DNA of 63,264 nt, taken from positions 1 through 63,264 of the IMG/VR virus record IMGVR_UViG_3300027763_000002; one strand, written 5' to 3'. The notes under the pieces were generated by a model. That model made no database searches. It saw nothing but the letters and a program-made list of their open reading frames with translations, and had not been told where the DNA came from. Made by a program: the position numbers and the translations under genes. Shown piece by piece: positions 47,881-55,815 of the stretch (its first letter is position 1; each line of letters opens with the position of its first letter). Source of the DNA: a virus.

Positions 47881-48185
47881 GATAACTTCCATACTCCTGC
47901 TCGAACTCGCCGGAACCACTCGGGTAGGGAGTCAAGGTTTTGCTCGTTGACGATAGCGGCTGCGCCGCCAGTTGCTCTTATCGTTTCGATCTCGCGTATC
48001 TGTAGGGCGGTAGCCTTGTTAGACCCCGCCTTACATTCGATAGCGAAGAATTTACCCTCGATGCACCCAACGATGTCGGGCACACCACTACGTCCGTAGC
48101 CATGCGTGGCAGGGAAAAAATAGTAGGCACCCTCCTTTTTGAGGAAGGCGACTACCTTGTCTTTGATTTTTTTCTCTGGGGTCAT
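47877..48185 (-). CDS. VRR-NUC domain nuclease
   Basis: 102 residues: GRSGVPDIVGCIEGKFFAIE then CKAG holds D37, E50 and K52, with Q62 following. This is a stand-alone VRR-NUC, a structure-specific nuclease common beside phage PolA and SNF2 genes. No Shine-Dalgarno sequence precedes ATG 48185; a good promoter ends only about six bases upstream, so the message may be leaderless. Confidence 0.85.
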   Translation of the reverse strand: MTPEKKIKDKVVAFLKKEGAYYFFPATHGYGRSGVPDIVGCIEGKFFAIECKAGSNKATALQIREIETIRATGGAAAIVNEQNLDSLPEWFRRVRAGVWKLS

Positions 48186-48191
48186 GGGTGT

Positions 48192-48220
48192 AAAGTAAAC
48201 TTATTCCTTTACAGTGTCAA
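48192..48220 (-). promoter_or_regulatory. Leftward sigma70-like promoter before VRR-NUC
   Basis: On the minus strand: TTGACA, 17 bases, TACTTT, then six bases and ATG 48185. It starts with the same TTGACACTGTA as the promoter at 39941-39968. It would feed the VRR-NUC and polymerase genes. Confidence 0.6.
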
Positions 48221-48422
48221 GTGGGGGTGAGGGTTCTTTCATACCCTTAAGTCTAGCGTGGGCTAACAGTACCCCTCTCATGGAGGCGGTGTAATTGAAG
48301 GCGTAGCGTTCTCGGTACCAAGCGATCACGTCCTCGGGTAGGCGCACAGCCACAGACCTCATGCGCGGGGTTGGCGAAGGCTTACGCCTGCGGCTCTTTT
48401 TTAGGATAGTTTTCTCGTCCAT
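48201..48422 (-). CDS. Small basic protein, ribbon-helix-helix-like, 73 aa
   Basis: Basic N-terminus (KKSRRRKPSPTPRMRS), then VAVRLPEDVIAWYRERY, a good ribbon-helix start. An AAGGAGG sits seven bases before ATG 48422 but only one base before the alternative ATG at 48428, so 48422 is chosen. Possible DNA-binding regulator. Confidence 0.65.
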   Translation of the reverse strand: MDEKTILKKSRRRKPSPTPRMRSVAVRLPEDVIAWYRERYAFNYTASMRGVLLAHARLKGMKEPSPPLDTVKE

Positions 48423-48424
48423 AG

Positions 48425-49303
48425 TCATACCTCCTTAGGGATAAAGAATGTGCCGATGCCGGTGCGGATGCCGACGCCCGCGATGGGTGCCCCGACCTCG
48501 GTGAGCTTAAGCATACCGACCCGACCGCGAAGCAGGATGGGCAGCGTCTCGGCGGTGTAGATGACGGGGCTGGGCGGCGCGATAGAGGTGTTGTGATCAA
48601 CCACCACGTACTCGTTGTCGGAACGGATCATCACGGTGTAATACTTGTCCGCCTGCCTAGCATCCCTGAAGCTCTTGGTGTCGGTAGCGTTCACCATGCA
48701 CTCGGGGAGGGACCGGATGCGCTCTGCTGCTCCCTTGTTACGGAGAGCGACCGCTGCGACGATCTCCTCTAGGTGCGGGAGCACAAAGGCTGCGAGCGTG
48801 TCGTCGTGCATGAGAGCGCTCAAGGCTCGATGCAGTGTTGTATTGGCGGTATTGTGAGCATCGTAGATAACCCGCTCGGTGGCGTTCGCAACATCCACTA
48901 GGTTTTCCGTTACGCTCTTAGGCACAAAGTGCTTCTCAATAAGGCGCACAGCCTTGACGATATCCTTGGTCCTAACCTCGTCGCCACGCTTGCGCTCACG
49001 TGCCACGCGGAAGTTGGAGAGGCAGTACTGATCCTGATGTCTAGCCAGCTTGCCTAGCACCTCGCCCGTGGTCCGGTCGTAGACCTTGATCAGTGCCACT
49101 TGGTTAGAAGTGGTAGGGTAGTTGTAGGCATAGGGGGTTGCCTCGATGATGAACCCCCAGTTCTTGTGGCGTCGATGCAGCTTGAGCAGCAGCAGCTCGA
49201 ACATCCCTGTCAGCTCGGTGAACCTAGGGGGGTGACCATCGTTATGTTTGATGGTCGTGTTGGGGACGTTAGTGATAACGTGTTGTGGGTAATTGTCAGA
49301 CAT
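48425..49303 (-). CDS. Hypothetical phage protein, 292 aa
   Basis: Soluble, with NWGFIIEATPYAYNYPTTSN and KVYDRTTGEVLG strands, then a helical middle and a Val-rich C-terminus. AGGAG lies seven bases before ATG 49303. Not recognised. A GC-rich hairpin separates it from gene 49352 upstream. Confidence 0.65.
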   Translation of the reverse strand: MSDNYPQHVITNVPNTTIKHNDGHPPRFTELTGMFELLLLKLHRRHKNWGFIIEATPYAYNYPTTSNQVALIKVYDRTTGEVLGKLARHQDQYCLSNFRVARERKRGDEVRTKDIVKAVRLIEKHFVPKSVTENLVDVANATERVIYDAHNTANTTLHRALSALMHDDTLAAFVLPHLEEIVAAVALRNKGAAERIRSLPECMVNATDTKSFRDARQADKYYTVMIRSDNEYVVVDHNTSIAPPSPVIYTAETLPILLRGRVGMLKLTEVGAPIAGVGIRTGIGTFFIPKEV

Positions 49304-49323
49304 CTTGTTGCTCCTAGAGGGAT

Positions 49324-49343
49324 GGGGCGGCGTGTGCCGCCCC
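49324..49343. other. Perfect GC-rich hairpin between genes 49352 and 49303
   Basis: GGGGCGGC and GCCGCCCC pair around a GTGT loop. There is no U run, so it looks more like an mRNA-stabilising or processing element than a terminator. Confidence 0.5.
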
Positions 49344-49351
49344 CTTGATTG

Positions 49352-50227
49352 TTACCACTCGAACTTCTTGAGGATTGCATCGACACCGTGCTTGACGTCG
49401 GCACGGATGACAGGGCTGTCCTTGATGTCGTCGATGTCCAAGCCGCTCATGGTCTCGGCTAGGGACAGGCGAGCCTCCTCGAGGTTGGGGTCGTTGGTGA
49501 TGTTGAGGTGCTTGAGCATGTCGATCAGCGACTGTGCGTTGCTGACCAGCGTACCGTGGTAGCGCTTCTTGAACTCATCACCATCGCCCTCGGTCTCGGT
49601 GAGCTTCTCGGACATGTCGGTCAGCAGCTTGTGCAGCTTCTTCCAAGGCTCATCCATCGCAGCAGCAACGCGCTTGTTGAACGCGGTGTCGTACTCGTCC
49701 TTCATCTCTGCCAGTGCTTGAGCAGGGACATCGAGACGGAAGTCACCGGAGTCTGGCAACGGAGTGAAGACCAGACGGAAGCCGAACTTGTCGTGCAGCT
49801 CCTCGATGGTGGGGTAGTCGCTCGCGTTGGCCATGTCGCCCAGATAGTTGAACGCGGTCTGGACCAGTGCAGGGTACTCACGCTTGAACTGCTCGACCAG
49901 CTCGTTAAACTTGTCGCGCCGCATGTTGACCTCGGACTTGTAGTCTAGGAATAGCGACGTAGGCAGAAGGCGAGGACCCTTGTCGGACCAAGGCAGGGTG
50001 TGGGTGTTGTGCCACAGGCGACACTGCGCGGCGAAGTCAGCGATCTCCTTACGCAGGTGGGTGCCAGCCATGAGGTTCTTGGAGACCTTGGCTGCATCCT
50101 TGGAGGCGTTGTTGTCGTCGGTCACCTTCTCGGTGACCACCTTGTCCAGCTTGGATGCGCCCCAGACAGAGATATTCATCTCGACCAAGACGGACGACGA
50201 CGTGATGGAAGTGTTAGGAATAGACAT
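49352..50227 (-). CDS. Hypothetical protein linked to the VWA/MoxR module, 291 aa
   Basis: ATG 50227 (MSIPNTSITSSSVLVEMNIS), with an AAGGAGA just before it; a longer in-frame start is unnecessary. Mostly helical and charged; NTHTLPWSDKGPRLLPTSLF is a distinctive block. It follows a MoxR/VWA pair and may be its partner or target. Function is not known. Confidence 0.65.
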   Translation of the reverse strand: MSIPNTSITSSSVLVEMNISVWGASKLDKVVTEKVTDDNNASKDAAKVSKNLMAGTHLRKEIADFAAQCRLWHNTHTLPWSDKGPRLLPTSLFLDYKSEVNMRRDKFNELVEQFKREYPALVQTAFNYLGDMANASDYPTIEELHDKFGFRLVFTPLPDSGDFRLDVPAQALAEMKDEYDTAFNKRVAAAMDEPWKKLHKLLTDMSEKLTETEGDGDEFKKRYHGTLVSNAQSLIDMLKHLNITNDPNLEEARLSLAETMSGLDIDDIKDSPVIRADVKHGVDAILKKFEW

Positions 50228-50252
50228 GTGTATTCTCCTTGATGGTTGTGGG

Positions 50253-50465
50253 TTACTTGCTAGGGGTAGTGTCGGTGGACATGTTAGCTTCGGCATAGGC
50301 GACCATCTGCGTCACGACTTGCCGCATGGACAGGTTGAACTCACGACCAGCTTGCTTGAGCCTGTTGAACTGTGGCTGCGACATGTTGATCGTGACCTGC
50401 ATCTGCTCGGTGCGTACCCAGTTGGGGTCGAGCACCTTGGGTGGCTTGGGCTGTAGCTTAAACAT
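50253..50465 (-). CDS. Small DNA-binding-like protein, 70 aa
   Basis: MQVTINMSQPQFNRLKQAGR then EFNLSMRQVVTQM fits a beta strand plus two helices, the ribbon-helix-helix layout. ATG 50465 overlaps the VWA gene's stop (TGATG). Possible regulator of this operon. Confidence 0.65.
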   Translation of the reverse strand: MFKLQPKPPKVLDPNWVRTEQMQVTINMSQPQFNRLKQAGREFNLSMRQVVTQMVAYAEANMSTDTTPSK

Positions 50466-51769
50466 CAGTCGAACTCCGCGATGTAGATGGTCTTGCCAGT
50501 GGGCGCAGTGATCTCACGATAGGGGTTGACCACCACCCACAAGACGGGTGCGGGCCAGTTGTTACCCCAGTCAGAGCCGACCTCGCCATCGGTCAGCACG
50601 ATGATGCAGTCGGGCTTCATCTTGTGGGTAGCCATGTAGTTGGAGACACACGATGGCTGCGTGCCACCACCACCCTTGGGCTTGGTGTTGGTGAGCAGGT
50701 TGTCCAAGGTAGTCTGCGTATAGGTCTCGTGCGCTGTGACGTGGCTGTCCCAGTAGAGCACGTCGACCTTCTCAGGCTTGACCATACTCAGGAGCGACAC
50801 CATCTCCGTCATGAAGGTAGGTATCTCCTTGTAGATGGAGCCGGACATATCGGTCGCGATGGCCACGCTGTTCAGCGTCTCCCCGATCATTATGGGTAGG
50901 TAGATATCAATACCGACGAAGCGACGGTTAAGCCTACGGTAGGTCGCCTCCTCCTTGTCGACGCAGTAGGCTGTGACGAACTCCTGCGTCTCGCGCTTCC
51001 AGTTGATCTTAGGCTTGACCAGCTTGTCGAACAGTCGGTCGACGTTGCCATTGCCCTTACCGTTGAGCTTCTCGTGCAGCATCTTGCCCTGACGGATAGC
51101 GCGGTCGACCTCCTTCTCGACCTCTGCCTCCTCTGCCTCCGTGCGCTCTTGACCAGCCTCCCAGTCGTGATCGTCGAAGCCACCACCCTCGGCAGGACCG
51201 TTGCCCTGCTGTGGCTTACCCTTACCCTGCTGTGACTGGCCCTGACCCTGCTGTGACTGACCCTGACCACCGCCACCTTGCTGCTGTTGCTGCTTCTGCT
51301 CCTGCTCGAGGATGTCGTAGACCTGCTTGACGTGCATGTTACGGAACCGCTCGTCGTACAGACCCATGCGCTCGCCCGTAACGGGGTCGCGAGGGAAGGC
51401 GATGAACTGCTCGGTCGGGTCCATGTCACTGACGATGAGGTTAAGCACGTAGTCACAGGCTTGGTTGGTGAGCTTGGCATCCATCTTCCAGAGCTTAGCC
51501 CACGTCTGGATATCGCGCAGCATCTTGTGACCGGCCTCGTGGATGACCACGAAGGCGATCTCGCGCTCGGAGAAGGTCGCGATGAACTTGCGACCATACT
51601 CCTCGTTGAAGCCATCGGTGCGCCCGAAGATGTCACCCTCTACGATCTTGGTAGTGCCGACCATCATCAGGCCGGACATGCGGGCAAAGATTTTGTTCCG
51701 CATGAGGTTAACCTTGACCTTCTGGAGCTTGCGCTCCTCCTTGTCGCGTATCTCTATGATGTCAGTCAT
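50465..51769 (-). CDS. VWA-like protein with metallopeptidase domain (DUF2201 type)
   Basis: 434 residues. H77-E-A-G-H81 in a helix and TNQACDYVLN (about 101-110) define the metallopeptidase-like N-terminal domain. A Gln/Gly-rich linker (about 155-195) leads to a VWA domain with the MIDAS DMSGS near 313. Such proteins work with MoxR AAA+ ATPases as metal or protein-complex chaperones. The MoxR gene lies two genes upstream. Confidence 0.85.
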   Translation of the reverse strand: MTDIIEIRDKEERKLQKVKVNLMRNKIFARMSGLMMVGTTKIVEGDIFGRTDGFNEEYGRKFIATFSEREIAFVVIHEAGHKMLRDIQTWAKLWKMDAKLTNQACDYVLNLIVSDMDPTEQFIAFPRDPVTGERMGLYDERFRNMHVKQVYDILEQEQKQQQQQGGGGQGQSQQGQGQSQQGKGKPQQGNGPAEGGGFDDHDWEAGQERTEAEEAEVEKEVDRAIRQGKMLHEKLNGKGNGNVDRLFDKLVKPKINWKRETQEFVTAYCVDKEEATYRRLNRRFVGIDIYLPIMIGETLNSVAIATDMSGSIYKEIPTFMTEMVSLLSMVKPEKVDVLYWDSHVTAHETYTQTTLDNLLTNTKPKGGGGTQPSCVSNYMATHKMKPDCIIVLTDGEVGSDWGNNWPAPVLWVVVNPYREITAPTGKTIYIAEFD

Positions 51770-51998
51770 GTTTCAGTACTCCATTCTTTCTGGATGCCTC
51801 GAGCACTTGCTTGGCAGCGTCGAGCTCGTCCTTGGCAATTAGGCGGATGTCGAATAGGTCGAAGGGGTTCTCCGACCCTTTGGGTTTGTAGGTAACGCGG
51901 TAGTGGATGGTTGATCTCTTGTCAGGGACGATCTCCTCGATCTCGATCTCGTCCCCCGTTAGCTGACCGAAACGGTTAGCTCCTGTTCCGAAGCGCAC
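51762..51998 (-). CDS. Hypothetical protein, 78 aa
   Basis: GTG 51998 has AAGGAG six bases upstream and is a better start than the in-frame TTG at 52013. Sequence RFGTGANRFGQLTGDEIEIE, beta-rich, then a helix with RLIAKDELDAAKQV. It overlaps the next gene's start by eight bases. Unknown. Confidence 0.6.
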   Translation of the reverse strand: MRFGTGANRFGQLTGDEIEIEEIVPDKRSTIHYRVTYKPKGSENPFDLFDIRLIAKDELDAAKQVLEASRKNGVLKHD

Positions 51999-52242
51999 GG
52001 TCTTCTCCTTCAATAATCAGAGCGGGTAGGTCTTGGAACGCGGCAAGCTCGTCCTTCGCCCTTATGAGCACCCTCATGGTTACCCGCATGGTCTCGAGGT
52101 CGCGGCGAACGACCTCCACGTCTATCGCCTTGCTTAGACCCTCCGCGTACTCCCAGTGCTCGAGGACGACCCAACAGTTGAATATGCCGGAGTGCGTGTG
52201 GTCGTCTCCGGCTACCCACGGTGTGACCTTAAGGACCTGCAT
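51976..52242 (-). CDS. Hypothetical protein, 88 aa
   Basis: Starts by TAATG overlap with the MoxR stop. MQVLKVTPWVAGDDHTHSGI, then alternating strand and helix; LIRAKDELAAFQDL resembles the RLIAKDELDAAKQV segment of the next gene, so the two may be related. Unknown. Confidence 0.6.
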   Translation of the reverse strand: MQVLKVTPWVAGDDHTHSGIFNCWVVLEHWEYAEGLSKAIDVEVVRRDLETMRVTMRVLIRAKDELAAFQDLPALIIEGEDRALRNRS

Positions 52243-53309
52243 TACAGCAGGTCTTCGTTACGCTCGAGCCAGCTCGCGAAGGCACCCGAGGAGAAGGCGA
52301 TCTTCTGCTTGTTGGGGTTCTTGGCGACGTTGATAGCGAAGGCAGCTTGCCATGCAGGAGCGAGCCGCTCGAGGTAGGTCATGAACGGTGTCATGGTCTC
52401 GGCGGTGATCTTCTCAATGGCACCAAACACCAGCACGGAGCATGCACCTGCCGACGTAGGGATAGGCGTAGTCTTGGGGTGGGCCACGATATCAGCCCAC
52501 GGTGCTAACTGGTCTTGGTAGTCGATGTAAGACAATAGGTCAGCAGCCGCAGCCTGACCAACCTTGCCGATAAGCGCAGCCTTGAGCGCCTGCGGGGTGA
52601 TGAGGTGACGGGTCTCGATGATGTCAGACGCAATGTCTAGCGAGCGAGGGGTAACGATAGCGCTCTGAACCTTGCGCGGGTTGTAGATATAGACGTTACC
52701 CTCTTGGCCAGCGTCCATGTAGCTCGCCAAGACCTGAGGTGTCTCGTGGACCCATGCCATGAGCACAGGGCTACGGTCGTTGTTGGATGCCCATGCCAGC
52801 CACTGGTCAGCGTTAGGCTTGCGCACGAAAATCTCTACCACGCGGTCAGCAGTGTGACCGAGCAGCACGTCGCCCAGACCCTCGTCGCCAAGGTTACCGG
52901 ACATAAGGACAATGGAGCCCTCTGGCAGGGGGTCGTCACCGAAGCGCGGGTTGGTGCGCTCGAGCAAGGGGTGCAGCATGTTCTGGACGTAGCGTGTGCC
53001 CTTGGTGAACTCGTCGAGCATGATGCAGACGGGTCGGCCAGTGTGAAGCCTGAACCCCGTGTTAGGGTACAGCGAGCTCGTCTTGGTGTCATGGTTGGGC
53101 ATGGGGATGCCCGCCTCACCCTCGGCCATGGTGCCTACGTCACGGTAGACCATCTCATAGTTGGGTAGCTTCTTGGCAAGGATGCCCATGATGCTGGACT
53201 TGCCGATGCCCTTCTCACCACGGAGCATGATCCTAGCCCGTGGGTTAGTAGCGATAAGGGTGGCAGCTTCTTCGATGGACACAAACTGGTTGAAATCGAC
53301 GTTAGACAT
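52242..53309 (-). CDS. MoxR-family AAA+ ATPase
   Basis: 355 residues. Walker A GEKGIGKSS (31-39), Walker B CIMLDEF (D99, E100), and a sensor-like VLMSGN. Length and motifs fit MoxR. MoxR ATPases act with VWA proteins, and here both are in one operon. Preceded by a strong promoter at 53385-53413. Confidence 0.85.
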   Translation of the reverse strand: MSNVDFNQFVSIEEAATLIATNPRARIMLRGEKGIGKSSIMGILAKKLPNYEMVYRDVGTMAEGEAGIPMPNHDTKTSSLYPNTGFRLHTGRPVCIMLDEFTKGTRYVQNMLHPLLERTNPRFGDDPLPEGSIVLMSGNLGDEGLGDVLLGHTADRVVEIFVRKPNADQWLAWASNNDRSPVLMAWVHETPQVLASYMDAGQEGNVYIYNPRKVQSAIVTPRSLDIASDIIETRHLITPQALKAALIGKVGQAAAADLLSYIDYQDQLAPWADIVAHPKTTPIPTSAGACSVLVFGAIEKITAETMTPFMTYLERLAPAWQAAFAINVAKNPNKQKIAFSSGAFASWLERNEDLL

Positions 53310-53360
53310 GGTGTTGCTCTCTCTTTGGTTAGACTGTTACGGGCTGGGACGCCCCGGCTG

Positions 53361-53445
53361 GAGGTGCTCTCCAACCGTTCTTAGATGGTATCACACTTTA
53401 ACAAATTGTTCAAGCCTTTTGGCTTAGCCGTAAGGATGGGCCAGC
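53361..53445 (-). repeat. Leader repeat, copy A (upstream of MoxR gene)
   Basis: About 85 bases that align with 55601-55682, including GGAGGTGxTCTCCAAC, GTTCTTA and TTTTGGCTTAG. Each copy holds a leftward promoter followed by a small inverted repeat in the transcribed leader. Confidence 0.7.
53385..53413 (-). promoter_or_regulatory. Leftward sigma70-like promoter before MoxR
   Basis: On the minus strand: TTGAAC, 17 bases, TACCAT. The transcript would begin with GGTTGGAGAGCACCTCCAGC, in which TGGAG can pair with CTCCA. Confidence 0.7.
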
Positions 53446-53460
53446 CGCTTAGGATAGTTT

Positions 53461-53736
53461 TTACACCTCCCCGGCAAAGAAGAGGCACAGCGCAGCGAGG
53501 AGCATGAGCAGGTCGCCCTTGATACTTAGTCGTACCGCAGCTTGCATGAACGCACCGAGCTCCTCTTGGGTAGCTCGCTCCTTGGCACGCTCAGTGCGCA
53601 TACCTGCGGCTACGCCGCTAGCACCAATGTGAGACTTGGCAGAGAGGGCGATGAGCGTCCCCACCGCGACGAGGACAAACTTATAGACGGGACGCATGGT
53701 GGCGTAGTCGAAGGTTATGGAGTGAAGCAGGTCCAT
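53461..53736 (-). CDS. Small membrane protein, 91 aa
   Basis: Two hydrophobic segments: VYKFVLVAVGTLIALSA (about 17-33) and DLLMLLAALCLFFAG at the end. A charged helix joins them. Unknown role; it could be involved in host takeover at the membrane. Confidence 0.65.
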   Translation of the reverse strand: MDLLHSITFDYATMRPVYKFVLVAVGTLIALSAKSHIGASGVAAGMRTERAKERATQEELGAFMQAAVRLSIKGDLLMLLAALCLFFAGEV

Positions 53737-53738
53737 GG

Positions 53739-54035
53739 TTAGTCCTCCTCCTTCTCGTAGCCCAGCTCATCCTCGAGCCGCTCAGCTAGCACGATGGCAA
53801 GGTCAGAGTGTCGACCCTCTCGTGCCTTCGCGATCAGCTCCTCGTTGGACATGAGGCGCAGGTAGGTCAGTGATCTCAGTATTTTCAAGGTGGTCCCCTT
53901 CTCTTTGCAAAGCTCTTCGCCATACTCCGACACGATGCGCATGTCGGGGTGGCTCTCTGGGTTGGCGCTCATCCACGCCAACAGTTCTTCGATGTCCACG
54001 GTGTCATCACCGGGTGCATGTGGTTGCTTAGCCAT
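53739..54035 (-). CDS. Hypothetical acidic protein, 98 aa
   Basis: ATG 54035 overlaps the upstream stop (TGATG). Strongly acidic ends (LEDELGYEKEED) and ELLAWMSANPESHPDM. Helical; not recognised. Confidence 0.65.
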   Translation of the reverse strand: MAKQPHAPGDDTVDIEELLAWMSANPESHPDMRIVSEYGEELCKEKGTTLKILRSLTYLRLMSNEELIAKAREGRHSDLAIVLAERLEDELGYEKEED

Positions 54036-54307
54036 CACTTATATCCTCTCGTTGCTTGAGCCTCGTAGCCCGACCAGAACGCTATCTCCCCCGCCTTAGC
54101 TAGGTGGAAGGCACCGAAGGCTAGCAGGCAGAAGATCACCGCGTCGAGCAGGGTGATAGGTAGTCGGGGTCTGGTTCTCACCTTGTGTTGCCTCTGCTTG
54201 GTTAAGTGTAAGGGTCCCATCCTCGCATGGAGACGGGCTAGGGATGCTGCTTTTTGGTATTGCTCCGCACCTTGGGGTGCGTACACCCCCCACTTAGGCT
54301 CACTCAT
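54035..54307 (-). CDS. Small protein with one membrane segment, 90 aa
   Basis: Basic middle (KQRQHKVRTRPRLP) followed by a hydrophobic stretch (TLLDAVIFCLLAFGAFHLA). Start ATGA overlaps the upstream stop. Unknown. Confidence 0.65.
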   Translation of the reverse strand: MSEPKWGVYAPQGAEQYQKAASLARLHARMGPLHLTKQRQHKVRTRPRLPITLLDAVIFCLLAFGAFHLAKAGEIAFWSGYEAQATRGYK

Positions 54308-54810
54308 CGCTCGATCCCCGCCTCGTCGAGCATCTGCTCGACCTCTGCGTCCATCTCCTCGTTGGACCTTCGCAGTCTACCCTTTAGTATGCGGTCAAAC
54401 TCCCGGTGCAGCCTCTCATGCTCCGCAAGATACTCCTGCTCCTTGTCTTCTCCTGCCTTGACCCATGCAGCATGGAAGTCTTCCTTGGGGTTGGGGTGCT
54501 TGATCCTCCGGTGCTGGTCGAGGTGAGGAGCGAACAGTTGGCCTAGGCGTTCATACTCCTTCCACTCTCGGTGCGTCTTGTCGCACTCTGCCGAGAACAC
54601 ATCTTCCCCTATCTCGTCTATGAGGTGGCCTAGGCTATCGCCGCGCTTGGCACCCAGCTTCTCCATCGTGCGCAGCACGGACACATAGGGACGTGGGTCC
54701 ACGTAGGTCCCCCTCTTCACCCCGTAGCGTATCTCCACCTCAAGGCTGCTTATCAGCACGTTCCACTGGTCGTGCTTAGATATCTTCTTGGTCTCTTTCT
54801 TCTTAGGCAT
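54304..54810 (-). CDS. Hypothetical charged helical protein, 168 aa
   Basis: ATG 54810 has AAGGAG seven bases upstream, with the same AAGGAGAAGACC leader seen at gene 51998. Lys-rich start (MPKKKETKKISK) and long Glu/Arg/Lys helices. Not recognised. Confidence 0.65.
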   Translation of the reverse strand: MPKKKETKKISKHDQWNVLISSLEVEIRYGVKRGTYVDPRPYVSVLRTMEKLGAKRGDSLGHLIDEIGEDVFSAECDKTHREWKEYERLGQLFAPHLDQHRRIKHPNPKEDFHAAWVKAGEDKEQEYLAEHERLHREFDRILKGRLRRSNEEMDAEVEQMLDEAGIER

Positions 54811-54982
54811 CGGTCTTCTCCTTCTCATCAGCCCATGCCTTGATGGCATCGCCTAGGGCATTGTTAGCTTTGCGGTACTGACTGTGTGTCGTGGGGTTGG
54901 GTTGGCGCTTCCATATGCGGTAGCGCTTCCCTACCTCTAGCTGAGCAGTGATAAGCGCTGCTCTTGTTTCTTCCAGTGTCAT
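54803..54982 (-). CDS. Hypothetical small protein, 59 aa
   Basis: MTLEETRAALITAQLEVGKR, helical. GGAG is seven bases before ATG 54982, which overlaps the upstream stop by one base. Unknown. Confidence 0.6.
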   Translation of the reverse strand: MTLEETRAALITAQLEVGKRYRIWKRQPNPTTHSQYRKANNALGDAIKAWADEKEKTDA

Positions 54983-55230
54983 CACCACTCTCCGTCTTTC
55001 ACAGGTCTACCCGCAGGGTCTTCTCCACTCGCTACCAGCATGGCGTCGTGCATGTGGGTGAAGACCTGCTTGTCCGTGATGGACCACTCGGACGTGATGT
55101 CTCCGTAGAGCTTTTCCATGCGCTCCTTGAACGCTTCAGCCTCGTGCCTAACGTCGAAGCAGTAGAAAGCTAAGAACTCACCACCTGCGTTGGCCTCCCA
55201 CTCTTCGACGATGTAAATCATCTTGCTCAT
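54982..55230 (-). CDS. Hypothetical protein, 82 aa
   Basis: MSKMIYIVEEWEANAGGEFL then a helix and AMLVASGEDP. ATG 55230 is seven bases from GGAG; an in-frame GTG at 55236 overlaps the upstream stop and is less likely. Unknown, alpha/beta. Confidence 0.6.
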   Translation of the reverse strand: MSKMIYIVEEWEANAGGEFLAFYCFDVRHEAEAFKERMEKLYGDITSEWSITDKQVFTHMHDAMLVASGEDPAGRPVKDGEW

Positions 55231-55232
55231 GC

Positions 55233-55565
55233 TCACTCTCCCTCAACAGAGGCTGCCCACATCGCTAGGCGATGCAGGGTGTTGTCAGAGACCAGCAGCA
55301 GGTTGATGCGGTCCAGCTCATCGAGCAGGTAGAGCGCAGTGGTGCTTCCCCGTACGTTCATAGGCAGGGCGTTGATCTTGGTGATGAGCTTGTTAGCCTT
55401 CACGTCCTCCGTCTCGGGGAGGTCCTCCTCCTGAGTGAGCCCCCAACCGTCGTCCTCGTCGAACCCCATGTCGATGAGGTTCAGGTGAGCAGAGAGAGCT
55501 GCGCTAACACGCACCGAGCCGGAGCCACGGGCTTGGGAATTTCTATACATCGTCTTCGTCTCCAT
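55233..55565 (-). CDS. First gene of the main leftward operon, hypothetical, 110 aa
   Basis: ATG 55565 sits directly beside an 18-bp TCTCAC palindrome; a second in-frame ATG at 55550 has GGAG nine bases upstream and may be the true start. Sequence has an acidic middle (EDLPETEDVK) and helices. Its control by the palindrome suggests an early regulatory role, by inference. Confidence 0.6.
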   Translation of the reverse strand: METKTMYRNSQARGSGSVRVSAALSAHLNLIDMGFDEDDGWGLTQEEDLPETEDVKANKLITKINALPMNVRGSTTALYLLDELDRINLLLVSDNTLHRLAMWAASVEGE

Positions 55566-55566
55566 G

Positions 55567-55584
55567 ATCTCACCGCAGTGAGAT
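55567..55584. promoter_or_regulatory. Operator-like palindrome 1 (ATCTCACCGCAGTGAGAT)
   Basis: Perfect 7-base arms around CGCA, placed between the promoter at 55628-55655 and the first leftward start codon, overlapping its likely ribosome site. Related copies occur at 56306, 56378 and 57729. Confidence 0.75.
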
Positions 55585-55600
55585 TCGGTTGGGGGTTGGC

Positions 55601-55682
55601 GCTGGAGGTGATCTCCAACGTTCTTACATTGTAGCACATTGTAAGAATTAATCAAGTGTTTTGGCTTAGGCGTAAGAAAACG
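55601..55682 (-). repeat. Leader repeat, copy B (main leftward operon)
   Basis: Aligns with 53361-53445. It includes GGAGGTGATCTCCAAC, GTTCTTACATTG and TTTTGGCTTAGGCGTAAG. Confidence 0.7.
55628..55655 (-). promoter_or_regulatory. Leftward sigma70-like promoter, main early operon
   Basis: On the minus strand: TTGATT, 16 bases, TACAAT. The transcript would start with a leader containing TTGGAGATCACCTCCAG (small hairpin) and then the palindrome at 55567-55584. Confidence 0.7.
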
Positions 55683-55815
55683 GGCAATGTTAAAAACCCC
55701 TAATGTAAGAAAACTCCTAATGTAAGAAACTATCCAAGGGGGAGGTACTTCCGCCTCTCCCTAATGTTAGAAAAAAACTTAACATTATAATGTAAGAGAA
55801 AAAGTACACCCTATC

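Noticed and set aside
50890-51636. Second minus-strand frame of 248 codons overlapping the VWA gene
   Set aside because: Unlike the intein case it has no recognisable motif and is Ser/Arg/Thr-rich, so it is a shadow of the VWA gene.
51278-51895. Plus-strand frame of 205 codons opposite the VWA gene
   Set aside because: Leu/Asp/Val-rich antisense of the Gln/Lys-rich VWA linker; no support.
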